Assembly (NCBI GenBank): GCA_964574335.1
Contig: CAZNNH010000038.1
Coordinates: 1-42,003, forward strand
From: CAZNNH01 sp964574335
Lineage (GTDB): Bacteria; Acidobacteriota; Vicinamibacteria; Fen-336
Direction of reading: 5' to 3'
Length of the DNA stretch: 42,003 nt
In this document: one piece after another, positions 8,302 to 17,287 of the stretch
How the letters are laid out: the number at the start of each line of letters is the position of its first letter
Position numbering within the stretch: the first letter of the stretch is position 1
Program-made: the position numbers and the translations under genes
The notes under the pieces: generated by a model
Databases searched by the model: none
What the model saw: only the letters and a program-made list of their open reading frames with translations
What the model was told of the DNA's origin: nothing

Positions 8302-10116
8302 ATGCTGCTGACCGCCGACAACCAGGCCCGGTTCGAGAAGCTGCTGGGGCGCTACCCGGTCAAGCGCTCGGCGCTGCTCCCGACCCTGCGCCTGGTCCAG
8401 GGCCAGGAAGGCCACCTCTCCACCGAGGCGATCGAGCTGGTGGCCTCGCTGCTCGACCTGACCCCGGCCCAGGTCCACGACACCGCCAGCTTCTACACCA
8501 TGTTCCGCTTCGAGCCCCAGGGCCAGCGGCACATCGAGATCTGCACCAACCTCTCCTGTGCCCTGAACGGTGCCGACGAGCTGGTGGAGTCGACCTGCCG
8601 CAAGCTGGGCCTGTCGAGCTGCGGGACCACCGCCGACGGCAAGCACACGGTGGAGCGGGTCGAGTGCCTGGCGGCCTGCGGCGGGGCACCCGCGGTCCAG
8701 GTGAACGGCCAGTGGCTGGAGCAGGCCGGCGAGGCCGACCTCGACCGGATCCTGCGCGGCGAGCCAGCGGCACGCTCGTTCGACTGGCCCAAGAGCCCGG
8801 GCGAGATGATCCTGCTGCGCAACTGCTGGAAGGAGCGCTCGACCTCGCTCGACGTCTACCGCCAGGGCGGCGGCTACTCCCGGCTGAAGGAGAACCTGGA
8901 GCGGGCCCCGGAAGAGATCATCGAGATCGTCAAGAAGTCGAACCTGCGGGGGCGCGGTGGGGCCGGCTTCCCGACCGGTCTCAAGTGGAGCTTCCTGCCC
9001 AAGGACAACCCCAAGCCGCGCTACCTCTGCGTCAACGCCGACGAGGGAGAGCCCGGGACCTACAAGGACCGGCTGCTGATCGAGCGCGACCCGCACCAGC
9101 TCATCGAGGCCTGCGTGGTCTCCTGCCACGCCATCCGCTCCAAGACCTGCTACATCTACGTCCGCGGCGAGTTCCACCAGGGGATCCGGACCCTGGAGGC
9201 GGCGCTGGAGGAGGCCTACGGCGCGGGCCTGGTCGGCAAGGACATCCTCGGCACCGGTATCGACGTGGACGTCCACGTCCACGGCGGGGCCGGCTCGTAC
9301 GAGTGCGGCGAGGAGACGGCCCTGATCGAGAGCCTGGAGGGGAAGCGGGGCCAGCCGCGGCTCAAGCCCCCCTTCCCGGCGGTGGTCGGCCTGTACGGCT
9401 GTCCCACCATCGTCAACAACGTCGAGACCCTGGTCAACGTCCCCCTGATCCTGGAGCGTGGCGCGCAGTGGTTCGCCGACTACGGCACCGAGCGTAACGG
9501 CGGCCCCAAGCTGTACTGCGTCAGCGGCCACGTGGCGCGGCCCGGCGTCTTCGAGGCGCCGATGGGGCGGGTCACGTTGCGCCAGCTCATCGAGGACTAC
9601 GCCGGCGGCGTGCCCGGGGGACGGAAGCTGAAGGCGGTGGTGCCCGGCGGCTCGTCGACCCCGGTGCTCCGGAAAGACGAGATCGACGTGGCGATGGACT
9701 TCGACTCGGTGGCCAAGGCCGGCAGCATGCTGGGCTCGGCCGCCACCATCGTGATGGACGAGACCACCTGCATGGTCTGGATGGCGCAGCGGCTCCTCTA
9801 CTTCTACAAGCACGAGTCGTGCGGCAAGTGCTCGCCGTGCCGGGAGGGGATGCCCTGGATGTACCGGCTGCTCTCCCGTATCGAGGCGGGAGAGGGGACC
9901 GAGCGCGACCTCGAGACGCTGTCCAACCTGTGCGACGCCATCGGCGGCAAGACGCTGTGCCCGTTCGGGGACGCGGCCATCGCGCCGGCCCAGTCGACGC
10001 TCGCCAAGTTCCGGGAGGAGTACGAGTACCACGTCCGGGAGCACCAGTGCTGGCGCAAGGTGGCCGGCACGTTCGAGGAGGCCCAGGCCCTGGCGGGCCG
10101 GGGCTCGGTGGCCTGA
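8302..10116 (+). CDS. nuoEF: Fused NADH-quinone oxidoreductase subunits E and F
   Basis: One 604-residue open frame joins NuoE (about 1-160) and NuoF (about 169-604) with no stop or frameshift between them. The NuoE part has the [2Fe-2S] ligands C81-x4-C86 and C122-x3-C126. The NuoF part has the FMN/NADH-binding blocks GRGGAGFPTGLKW (from about 217) and NADEGEPGTYKDR, and the N3 [4Fe-4S] ligands C507, C510, C513 and C553 (ESCGKCSPCREG, then LCPFGDAA). Together it oxidises NADH and passes electrons through FMN to the cluster chain. The length is close to the sum of E. coli NuoE and NuoF. A Met codon at 8806 could mark the ancestral nuoF start but lacks a good ribosome site. NAD-linked hydrogenase HoxF has the same domain order, but the neighbouring nuoA and nuoH-N genes make this a complex I subunit. 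Confidence 0.93.
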   Translation: MLLTADNQARFEKLLGRYPVKRSALLPTLRLVQGQEGHLSTEAIELVASLLDLTPAQVHDTASFYTMFRFEPQGQRHIEICTNLSCALNGADELVESTCRKLGLSSCGTTADGKHTVERVECLAACGGAPAVQVNGQWLEQAGEADLDRILRGEPAARSFDWPKSPGEMILLRNCWKERSTSLDVYRQGGGYSRLKENLERAPEEIIEIVKKSNLRGRGGAGFPTGLKWSFLPKDNPKPRYLCVNADEGEPGTYKDRLLIERDPHQLIEACVVSCHAIRSKTCYIYVRGEFHQGIRTLEAALEEAYGAGLVGKDILGTGIDVDVHVHGGAGSYECGEETALIESLEGKRGQPRLKPPFPAVVGLYGCPTIVNNVETLVNVPLILERGAQWFADYGTERNGGPKLYCVSGHVARPGVFEAPMGRVTLRQLIEDYAGGVPGGRKLKAVVPGGSSTPVLRKDEIDVAMDFDSVAKAGSMLGSAATIVMDETTCMVWMAQRLLYFYKHESCGKCSPCREGMPWMYRLLSRIEAGEGTERDLETLSNLCDAIGGKTLCPFGDAAIAPAQSTLAKFREEYEYHVREHQCWRKVAGTFEEAQALAGRGSVA

Positions 10117-10131
10117 GGTGGGCCGCTTGCG

Positions 10132-11142
10132 ATGACGCCGCTGCTCGAAGAGCTGCTGATCGTGGTGGCCAAGGTGCTGGTCCTCTTCGGCTTCCTGCTC
10201 GGCCTGTTCTCGGTGATGACCTACGTGGAGCGGCGCTTCCTGGCCTTCATGCAGTTCCGGCTGGGGCCCAACCGGACCGGGTGGTTCGGGATCCTGCAGC
10301 CGGTGGCCGACGGGATCAAGCTCTTCTTCAAGGAGGAGTTCATCCCCCGAAACGCCAACGCCTGGCTCTTCGTGGCGGCGCCGGCGGTGGCGGTGATCGC
10401 CGCCTTCATGGCGGTGGCGGTGATCCCCTACGGCGGCAGCGTGACCATCGCCGGGCGCGAGATCGCGCTGCAGATCGTCGACCTCGACGTGGGCGTGCTC
10501 TACATCTTCGCGGTGACCTCGCTGGGGGTCTACGGCGTGGTGCTGGCGGGCTGGGCCGCCAACAACAAGTACTCGCTCTTGGGCGGGCTGCGCTCGTCGG
10601 CGCAGATGTTCTCCTACGAGCTGGCGCTGGGGATGTCCTGGGTCAGCGTGATCATGGTGGCGGGCTCGTTCCGGATCCACGACATCGTCGATGTGCAGAG
10701 GGGGGGCTTCTGGGCCTGGAACGCGGTGGTCCAGCTACCGGCCTTCATCGTCTATCTGATCGCGGCCACCGCCGAGGTGAACCGAACCCCGTTCGACCTG
10801 CCTGAGGCCGAGGCCGAGCTGGTGGCGGGGTTCCACACCGAGTACGGCTCGATGAAGTTCGCCCTGCTGCAGATGGCCGAGTACATCAACATGATCACGG
10901 TGGCGGCCTTGGCCGCCAACCTGTTCCTCGGGGGCGGGCTGTCGCCGGTCCCGTTCCTGCCCGACTCGCCGCTCTGGTTCCTGCTGAAGCTGCTGGTGAT
11001 CCTGTTCTGCTTCATCTGGCTGCGTGGCACGTTGCCGCGGTTCCGCTACGATCAGCTCATGTTCTTCGGCTGGAAGGTGCTGATCCCGGCGGTGACGGTG
11101 TGGATATTCGTCGCCGCCGCGGTCTTCCTGGTGGTGCGGTGA
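10132..11142 (+). CDS. nuoH: NADH-quinone oxidoreductase subunit H
   Basis: 336-residue membrane subunit that forms much of the quinone chamber at the base of complex I. Signatures are the first loop YVERRFLAFMQFRLGPNRTGWFGILQPVADGIKLFFKEE, the NNKYSLLGGLRSSAQMFSYE segment and the conserved acidic stretch NRTPFDLPEAEAELVAGFHTEY. About eight membrane helices are apparent. It starts 15 bases after nuoEF. In most operons nuoG lies before nuoH and nuoI after it; neither is here. Its TGA shares one base with the nuoJ ATG (TGATG). Confidence 0.95.
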   Translation: MTPLLEELLIVVAKVLVLFGFLLGLFSVMTYVERRFLAFMQFRLGPNRTGWFGILQPVADGIKLFFKEEFIPRNANAWLFVAAPAVAVIAAFMAVAVIPYGGSVTIAGREIALQIVDLDVGVLYIFAVTSLGVYGVVLAGWAANNKYSLLGGLRSSAQMFSYELALGMSWVSVIMVAGSFRIHDIVDVQRGGFWAWNAVVQLPAFIVYLIAATAEVNRTPFDLPEAEAELVAGFHTEYGSMKFALLQMAEYINMITVAALAANLFLGGGLSPVPFLPDSPLWFLLKLLVILFCFIWLRGTLPRFRYDQLMFFGWKVLIPAVTVWIFVAAAVFLVVR

Positions 11143-11645
11143 TGGAGGCGGCCCTCTTCTACGCGTTGGCGGCAGTGGCGGTCCTCTCGGCGCTCCTGGT
11201 GGTGGTGCAGAAGAACGCCATCTACAGCGCCTTCGCGCTGATCGTCACCCTCTGCTCGCTTTCCGGCATCTACGGCCTGCTCGGCTCGCCGTTCATCGCC
11301 GTGCTTCAGATCATCGTCTACGCCGGCGCGATCATGGTGCTGTTCCTGTTCGTGCTGATGCTCCTGAACGTGAAGAGCGAAGGGCCCACCGGGGAGCGGG
11401 CACGGGTGCTGCGGGGGGTGGCGCTTGCGCTGGTGGTCCTGTTCGGCCTACAGCTCGGGATGGTGATCGCCGGCGCCGGCATTGGCAGCGGGCCCGCCCA
11501 CTACGACGCCTCCACCATAACCATCGCCCGGATCCTGTTCAGGGCGTCCTCCGTGCCGTCGTTCCTCTACGCCTTCGAGGCGGCCGCGGTCCTGATCCTG
11601 GCGGCGCTAGTGGGGGCGGTGGTCCTGGCCAAGAAGGAGCTATGA
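11142..11645 (+). CDS. nuoJ: NADH-quinone oxidoreductase subunit J
   Basis: 167-residue membrane subunit of complex I. It shows about five membrane helices and the characteristic FIAVLQIIVYAGAIMVLFLFVLMLLNV block with its pi-bulge helix (TM3) region. The start is the ATG at 11142, which overlaps the nuoH stop by one base; longer in-frame versions would sit inside nuoH. The C-terminus (AAVLILAALVGAVVLAKKEL) ends in an ATGA overlap with nuoK, as expected for coupled membrane subunits. Confidence 0.94.
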   Translation: MEAALFYALAAVAVLSALLVVVQKNAIYSAFALIVTLCSLSGIYGLLGSPFIAVLQIIVYAGAIMVLFLFVLMLLNVKSEGPTGERARVLRGVALALVVLFGLQLGMVIAGAGIGSGPAHYDASTITIARILFRASSVPSFLYAFEAAAVLILAALVGAVVLAKKEL

Positions 11646-11950
11646 GCGGAGCGCTTTGCGAGCACGCGCTGCTTCTGAGCGTGGCCCTGTTCTCGATCGG
11701 CGTCCTGGGGGTCTTCCTGCGCCGCAACGTGATCACCATCTTCATGTGCATCGAGCTGATGCTGAACGCCGTCAACCTGGCGTTCGTGGCCTTCAGCCGG
11801 TCCCAGGGGGTCTTCGACGGCCAGGTGCTGGTCTTCTTCGTGATGACGGTGGCGGCGGCCGAGGCGGCGGTGGGACTGGCGATCATCATCGCCCTGCAGC
11901 GGCACAAGGATACCCTCGACGTCGACGCCTTCAACCTGTTGAAGTGGTGA
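11642..11950 (+). CDS. nuoK: NADH-quinone oxidoreductase subunit K
   Basis: 102-residue, three-helix membrane subunit related to MrpC. The conserved pattern VLGVFLRRNVITIFMCIELMLNAVNL includes the glutamate (IELML) essential for proton transfer, and the later VMTVAAAEAAVGLAIIIAL carries the second conserved glutamate (AAAEAA). The ATG overlaps the nuoJ stop. Five bases separate its TGA from the GTG of nuoL. Confidence 0.95.
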   Translation: MSGALCEHALLLSVALFSIGVLGVFLRRNVITIFMCIELMLNAVNLAFVAFSRSQGVFDGQVLVFFVMTVAAAEAAVGLAIIIALQRHKDTLDVDAFNLLKW

Positions 11951-11954
11951 GGTA

Positions 11955-13896
11955 GTGCTAGGCCGAATCGAACCCGACCGGATCCTGAACGTGATCCCGT
12001 TCATGGTGGTACTGCTGCCGCTGTTCGGCTTCGTGGTGCTGGCCCTGTTCGGGGACGCGATCAAGCGCGAAGGGAAGAACCACGGGGCCGGGGTGCTGGC
12101 CTGCGGCACCGTTCTCTTCTCGTTCGGGCTCTCCGCCTGGAGCGTGGTCCGGCTGCAGGGCCTGGTGGCCGGCGACTACGGCCTACGCTTCACGCAGCCC
12201 TACCTGGGATTCGAGTGGATCGACGTCTCCGGGTTCCGGGTGCCCCTGAACCTGCTGCTCGACCCGCTGTCGGCGGTGATGAGCCTCACCGTCACCGGGA
12301 TCAGCTTCCTGATCCACATCTACTCCCTCGGCTACATGCGACACGACGAGGATCAGGTCCGCTACTTCTCGTACCTGAACCTCTTCGTCTTCTTCATGCT
12401 GGTGCTGGTCCTCGGGGGTAGCCTTCCGCTCATGTTCGTCGGGTGGGAGGGCGTGGGGCTCTGCTCCTACCTGCTGATCGGCTTCTGGTACAAGAAGCAG
12501 TCCGCCGCGGACGCCGGAAAGAAGGCCTTCCTCGTCAACCGGATCGGCGACGCTGGCCTGATCCTGGGCATGATCGTGGCGTTCCACGCCTTCGGCACGC
12601 TGGACTTGGTCGACATCGCTTCCAATATCGGATCGAAGCCCCACGAGGCGCTGGGCCAGTTCGGCGTGATCACTGCGGTGGCGTTGCTGTTGTTCGTGGG
12701 CGCCTGCGGCAAGAGCGCACAGATCCCGCTCCACGTGTGGCTCCCCGACGCGATGGAGGGCCCCACCCCGGTCTCGGCGCTGATCCACGCTGCCACCATG
12801 GTGACCGCCGGCGTCTACATGGTGGCGCGTCTCTCGCCCCTTTTCCGGCTCTCGGAGACCGCCATGCTGGTGGTGGCGGTGGTGGGCTGCGCCACGGCGT
12901 TCATGGCCGCCACCATCGCCCTGGTCCAGACCGACATCAAGCGGGTGCTGGCCTACTCCACAGTCAGCCAGCTCGGCTACATGTTCCTGGCCTGTGGCGT
13001 GGGCGCCTTCGGGGTGGCGGTCNNNNNNNNNNCACGCCTTCTTCAAGGCCCTGCTCTTCCTGGGCTCGGGCTCGGTGATCCACGCCATGTCCGGCGAGCA
13101 GGACATGCGCAAGATGGGCGGCCTGCGGGGGAAGGTGCCGTGGACCTTCTGGACCTTCGTGATCGCCACCCTGGCAATTGCCGGGATCCCGCCCCTGGCC
13201 GGCTACTACTCGAAGGACGCGATCCTGGCCGGCGCCCTGGAGGACGGCAAGACCGCCCTGTTCGCGGTCGGGCTGTTCACGGCGCTCTTGACGTCGTTCT
13301 ACATGGGGCGCCTGCTGATCCTGACCTTCTTCGGCTCGTTCCGGGGCGGCGAGGAGGCCGAGCAGCACGTTCACGAGTCGCCGTGGACGATGCTGGGCCC
13401 TCTGGTCATCCTGGCGGCGGGCTCGGCGGCCGTCGGCTACCTGGGCGAGAGGGTCTGGAGCCTGACGGCCTACCTCGAGCCCGCCTTCCGCCTGGAGGCC
13501 CACGAGGCCCACCACGCGATCTGGCTGCCCTACCTGGCCACCGTGACCGCAGCCCTCGGGCTGATCGCGGCCTGGTACGCCTACGTCACGTTCAAGGAGC
13601 TCCCCTCCCACGTGGGGGCGACGCTGCGGCCGGTGCAGCGGGCGCTCGAGGCCAAGTGGGGCTTCGACCTCCTCTTCAACTGGATCGCCCGCCGGGTGGT
13701 GGTGGACGGCAGCCGCGAGGTGCTCTGGAAGGCCCTCGACGCCAACGTCATCGACGGGGCGGTGAACGGGGCAGGGTCGGTGGTCAACGCCGCGTCGCGC
13801 CAGGTGCGGCTGGTGCAGACCGGTCTGGTCCGGGGCTATGCCCTGGTGATCCTGGGCGGGGCGGTGGCCCTGCTCGCCTATCTGCTGTGGTTGTGA
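11955..13896 (+). CDS. nuoL: NADH-quinone oxidoreductase subunit L (interrupted by assembly gap)
   Basis: Largest antiporter-like subunit, which carries the long lateral helix of the membrane arm. The part before the gap (to 13022) includes LNLLLDPLSAVMS, FFMLVLVLGGSLPLMFVGWEGVGLCSYLLIGFW, GKSAQIPLHVWLPDAMEGPTPVSALIHAATMV and DIKRVLAYSTVSQLGYMF. The part after it (from 13033) resumes at HAFFKALLFLGSGSVIHA and runs through GGLRGKVPWTF to the C-terminal helices. The frames before and after the ten N differ, so the N run is a placeholder and not a real frameshift. By comparison with the conserved segment ending FHLMTHAFF, about 30 bases are missing. The GTG at 11955 is the likely start; an ATG at 12003 is an alternative. 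The stop overlaps the nuoM ATG by one base. Confidence 0.93.
13023..13032. other. Assembly gap (10 N) inside nuoL
   Basis: Ten N of nominal length. Upstream codons end cleanly with GTC at 13020-13022 and downstream codons begin with CAC at 13033, so a true gap that is a multiple of three would restore the frame. The missing piece should encode about ten residues ending in a motif like FHLMT. Confidence 0.95.
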
Positions 13897-15524
13897 TGGA
13901 CCTCTCTGGGCTGATCCGCGACGCGATCTTCTGGCTGGTCGGCCTGGTCGACCGCCTGGTCGGCCTGGTCGACCGGGTTGTCGTGCTGCCTCTGCTCGAG
14001 ATCCTGGGGCCGTTCCTGCTGAGCCTCTTGATCTTCCTGCCGGTGGCCGGGGCCATCGTGCTGATGCTGGTGCCGAGAAAGGCGCGGCAGCTCCACAAGT
14101 CGCTGGGGCTCGGGATCACCGGCCTCGGGTTCCTGCTCTCCCTGTTGCTGGTGCGGGGCTTCGCCCCCATCGCCGGCATGCAGTTCGAGCAGGTGGTCCC
14201 CTGGATCCCGGCCTACGGGATCTCCTACCACCTCGGCATCGATGGCCTGAGCCTGTGGCTGATCCTGCTCGCCACCTTCCTGACCCCGGTGGCGCTGCTC
14301 GGCTCCTGGAGCTCCATCGAGGAGCGGGTCCGCGAGTTCAACATTTTCATGTTGCTGCTCGAGGCCGGGATGCTGGGAGTGTTCTGCTCCCTCGACCTGT
14401 TCTTGTTCTACATCTTCTGGGAGGCGATGCTGATCCCGATGTACTTCCTGATCGGGATCTGGGGCCACGGGCGGCGCATCTACGCGGCGGTCAAGTTCTT
14501 CCTCTACACGATGGCCGGCAGCGTGCTGATGCTGGTGGCCTTCCTGGTCCTCTACCAGCAGACGGGAGCGCACGGCTTCGGCCTCCAGGACCTGCAGGGG
14601 GCGAGGCTCGAACCGCAGATGCAGGTCTTCTTGTTCCTGGCCTTCGCGGTGGCCTTCGCCATCAAGGTGCCGATGTTCCCGTTCCACACCTGGCTCCCCG
14701 ACGCCCACGTCGAGGCCCCCACCGCCGGCTCGGTGATCCTGGCCGGGGTCCTGCTGAAGATGGGGGGCTACGGCTTCCTGCGCCTGGCCATCCCGCTGTT
14801 CCCGCAGGCGGCGATGCGGTTCGCCCCCTGGATCGGCGTGCTGGCCCTGATCGGCATCCTGTACGGGGCCCTGGTCTCGCTGGTGCAGCCGGACATGAAG
14901 AAGCTGGTGGCCTACTCGTCGGTGGCCCACCTCGGCTTCGTGATGCTCGGCATCGCCGCCTTCACCACCACCGCGGTGGTGGGGGCCGTCTACCAGATGC
15001 TCAACCACGGCATCTCCACCGGGGCGCTCTTCCTGATGGTGGGGATGCTCTACGAGCGTCGCCACACCCGTGAGATCGCCGAGTTCGGCGGGATCAAGAC
15101 CGTGATGCCCTGGTTCGCCGCCCTGTTCCTGATGGTCTGTCTCTCCTCGATCGCGGTGCCGGGCTTCAACGGCTTCGTGGGCGAGTTCCTGATCCTGATC
15201 GGCTCCTTTTCCCGCTTCCCCACCCTGACCGCGCTGGCGACCCTGGGCGTGGTGCTGGCCGCCGCCTACATCCTCTGGATGGTGCAGCGGGTGCTCTACG
15301 GCGAGGTGACCCGGGAGGAGAACCGCTCGTTGCGCGACCTCACCCCGCGCGAGCTGACGGTGGTGGTGCCGCTGGTGGCCCTGGCGCTGTTCATGGGCGT
15401 GGCCAGCCCCCTGTTCACGCGCAAGATCGAGCCGTCGGTGCGGGCTCTGGTGCAGCAGGTCCACAGGCAGACGCAGCCGATCGGCTACGCCGGGGGCGAG
15501 CCCGGCGACGAGGTGTTGCCTTGA
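13896..15524 (+). CDS. nuoM: NADH-quinone oxidoreductase subunit M
   Basis: 542-residue antiporter-like proton-pumping subunit. Signatures: YHLGIDGLSLWLILLATFLTPVALL, MLLLEAGMLGVFCSLDLFLFYIFWEAMLIPMYFLIGIWG (key Glu in FWEAMLIPMY), FAIKVPMFPFHTWLPDAHVEAPTAGSVILAGVLLKMGGYG with the conserved Lys, and DMKKLVAYSSVAHLGFVMLG. It is about 30 residues longer than E. coli NuoM because of an N-terminal amphipathic extension that contains a duplicated LVGLVDR heptad. The ATG at 13896 shares a base with the nuoL stop, which fixes the start and makes the extension real. The last codons overlap the TTG start of nuoN (TTGA). Confidence 0.95.
   Translation: MDLSGLIRDAIFWLVGLVDRLVGLVDRVVVLPLLEILGPFLLSLLIFLPVAGAIVLMLVPRKARQLHKSLGLGITGLGFLLSLLLVRGFAPIAGMQFEQVVPWIPAYGISYHLGIDGLSLWLILLATFLTPVALLGSWSSIEERVREFNIFMLLLEAGMLGVFCSLDLFLFYIFWEAMLIPMYFLIGIWGHGRRIYAAVKFFLYTMAGSVLMLVAFLVLYQQTGAHGFGLQDLQGARLEPQMQVFLFLAFAVAFAIKVPMFPFHTWLPDAHVEAPTAGSVILAGVLLKMGGYGFLRLAIPLFPQAAMRFAPWIGVLALIGILYGALVSLVQPDMKKLVAYSSVAHLGFVMLGIAAFTTTAVVGAVYQMLNHGISTGALFLMVGMLYERRHTREIAEFGGIKTVMPWFAALFLMVCLSSIAVPGFNGFVGEFLILIGSFSRFPTLTALATLGVVLAAAYILWMVQRVLYGEVTREENRSLRDLTPRELTVVVPLVALALFMGVASPLFTRKIEPSVRALVQQVHRQTQPIGYAGGEPGDEVLP
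13935..13975 (+). repeat. Tandem 21-base duplication in the nuoM 5' end
   Basis: The 20-base unit starting CTGGTCGGCC at 13935-13954 recurs exactly at 13956-13975, a period of 21 bases. It encodes LVGLVDR twice and keeps the frame. Confidence 0.8.
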
Positions 15525-16957
15525 GCGGCCTCGACCTCCGGCCGCTGCTGCCCGCCGTGGTGGTGGCCCTGTCCGGCCTGGCCGTGCTGCTGGTGCAGGC
15601 GTTCTCCAGGCGCGAGACGAAGGCGCCGGCGGTGGTCTCGCTGGTGGGGCTCCTGGTCGCGCTCGGCGCGGTCGGGTACCTGGCCGGCGGCCGGACCGGA
15701 GTCATGGGCGGCGTGGTGGAGGCGGGGGCGTTCTCGCTCTTCCTGCAAGCCTTGATCCTGAGCGTCGGCCTGCTGGTAGTGCTGGCTTCGCCCCCCTACC
15801 TTCGGGCGATGGGCGCCGGCCGCGGCGAGTACTACGCGCTTGTGCTGTTCGCGATCGTCGGCATGCTCGGCCTGGTCTCGTGTCTCGAGCTGATCTCGCT
15901 GTTCGTGGCCCTCGAGATGATGTCGATCTCGCTGTACGCGCTGGCCGGCTACCGCCGTGACAGCTTCGAGGGCCAGGAATCGGCGGTCAAGTACTTCCTG
16001 ACCGGCGCCTTCTCCTCGGCCTTCCTGCTCTACGGGATGGCGCTCTTGTACGGCGTCAGCGGCTCGACCCTGTTGACGCGTGTGGCCCGGGAGATCTCGC
16101 TGGCCTCGGGAGGCGAGATCGCCCTGGCGGTGGCAGGGGCGGGCCTGCTGCTGGTCGGGATCGGCTTCAAGGTGGGCAGCGTGCCCTTCCACATGTGGGT
16201 GCCCGACGTCTACGAGGGTGCCCCCACCACGGTGACCGCCTTCATGTCGGCGGGGGTCAAGGTGGCGGCCTTCGGGTTGTTCCTGCGTGTCTTCGATCAG
16301 GGCCTGCCGGGCCTGGCCCCGGAGTGGCAGCCGGCGGTGGCGGCGCTGGCGGTGGTGACGATGGTGGTGGGCAACCTCGGCGCCCTGGCCCAGTCCAACC
16401 TGAAGCGGATGCTGGCCTACTCGTCGGTGGCCCACGCCGGCTACCTGATGACGGCGCTGGTGGCGGCGCCGCGGGTGGCAGTGGAGGCGGTGCTGTTCTA
16501 CCTGGTGGCCTACGCCGCGGTGAACCTGGGCGGGTTCTTCGTGCTGGCGGCGCTGGCGCGGGATCGGACCGAGCCGCTGGCGCTCTCCGACATGAACGGC
16601 CTGGCGACCCGGCGCCCGGCACTGGCTGCCGCCTTCACCGTGTTCCTGATCTCGCTGACCGGTGTTCCGGTGTCGGCCGGCTTCGTGGGCAAGTTCTACC
16701 TCTTTCGCGCCGCAGTCGCCGCCGACTACGTCAGCCTGGCGCTTCTGGGCGTGCTGATGAGCGTGGTCTCGGCCTACTACTACCTGCGGGTGGTGGTGGC
16801 CATGTACATGCGCACGCCGGCGGGTCCGGACGACTGGGCCCGGGTGCCGATCGGCACCGGCGTGGCCCTGGCGGTCTCGGTCGCCGTGGTCCTGCTGCTC
16901 GGCGTCTACCCGGCGCCGCTCCTCGCCCTCGCCCGCTTGGCCGCCGCGGCGCTGTAG
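15521..16957 (+). CDS. nuoN: NADH-quinone oxidoreductase subunit N
   Basis: 478-residue third antiporter-like subunit of complex I. Family blocks include YYALVLFAIVGMLGLVSCLELISLFVALEMMSISLYALAGY, SAVKYFLTGAFSSAFLLYGMALLYG, GIGFKVGSVPFHMWVPDVYEGAPTTVTAFMSAGVKVAAF and NLKRMLAYSSVAHAGYLMTAL. The start is a TTG at 15521 that overlaps the nuoM stop (TTGA); no other start fits so closely, and the first residues lead straight into TM1. It is the last gene of the cluster. Only a weak 5-bp hairpin (16958-16972) follows, so the terminator is not obvious. Confidence 0.94.
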   Translation: MSGLDLRPLLPAVVVALSGLAVLLVQAFSRRETKAPAVVSLVGLLVALGAVGYLAGGRTGVMGGVVEAGAFSLFLQALILSVGLLVVLASPPYLRAMGAGRGEYYALVLFAIVGMLGLVSCLELISLFVALEMMSISLYALAGYRRDSFEGQESAVKYFLTGAFSSAFLLYGMALLYGVSGSTLLTRVAREISLASGGEIALAVAGAGLLLVGIGFKVGSVPFHMWVPDVYEGAPTTVTAFMSAGVKVAAFGLFLRVFDQGLPGLAPEWQPAVAALAVVTMVVGNLGALAQSNLKRMLAYSSVAHAGYLMTALVAAPRVAVEAVLFYLVAYAAVNLGGFFVLAALARDRTEPLALSDMNGLATRRPALAAAFTVFLISLTGVPVSAGFVGKFYLFRAAVAADYVSLALLGVLMSVVSAYYYLRVVVAMYMRTPAGPDDWARVPIGTGVALAVSVAVVLLLGVYPAPLLALARLAAAAL

Positions 16958-17040
16958 CCGGCCGCGTGCCGGTGCCGTGTCCGGTATCGCAAGGTCCGAC
17001 CACGGCTGCCCGCGCCACGCAGCCGGCGTAGCATGACCCA

Positions 17041-17283
17041 ATGCTCTCCGAGTACCTCGACGGGGCAATGCGCCAGGCGAAGTACGAGCTGCTGAGCGAG
17101 GATGGCTCCTTCTACGGCGAGATTCCGGGCTTCGATGGGGTCTACGCATCTCACGAGAACCTCGAGGGCTGCCGCGACGAGCTCAGGCAGGTGCTCGAGG
17201 AATGGATCCTCTTCCGCGTGTCGCGACAGCTTCCCCTCCCCGTCGTCGACGGCAGAGAGCTCGCCATCCGGGCGATAGCCTAG
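17041..17283 (+). CDS. hicB: HicB-family antitoxin
   Basis: 80 residues of the short HicB/UPF0150 type: YELLSEDGSFYGEIPGFDGVYASHENLEGCRDELRQVLEEWILFRV. The motif G-x-I-P-G-F-x-G-V and the final helix LEEWILFRVSRQLPLPVVDG are typical. HicB neutralises the mRNA-cutting toxin HicA and represses its own operon. Short HicB proteins of this kind are normally followed at once by hicA, which here survives only as a broken remnant. The gene is intact, about 80 bases after nuoN. A TAGCAT at 17029 could be a -10, but I see no -35. Confidence 0.85.
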   Translation: MLSEYLDGAMRQAKYELLSEDGSFYGEIPGFDGVYASHENLEGCRDELRQVLEEWILFRVSRQLPLPVVDGRELAIRAIA

Positions 17284-17287
17284 CGAC

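Noticed and set aside
11955..15524. One continuous frame from nuoL into nuoM
   Set aside because: It is continuous only because the N run is read as codons. NuoL and NuoM are in different true frames after the gap.
16958..16972. Small CCGGC/GCCGG hairpin after nuoN
   Set aside because: Only 5 bp, no T tract; common by chance at this GC content.
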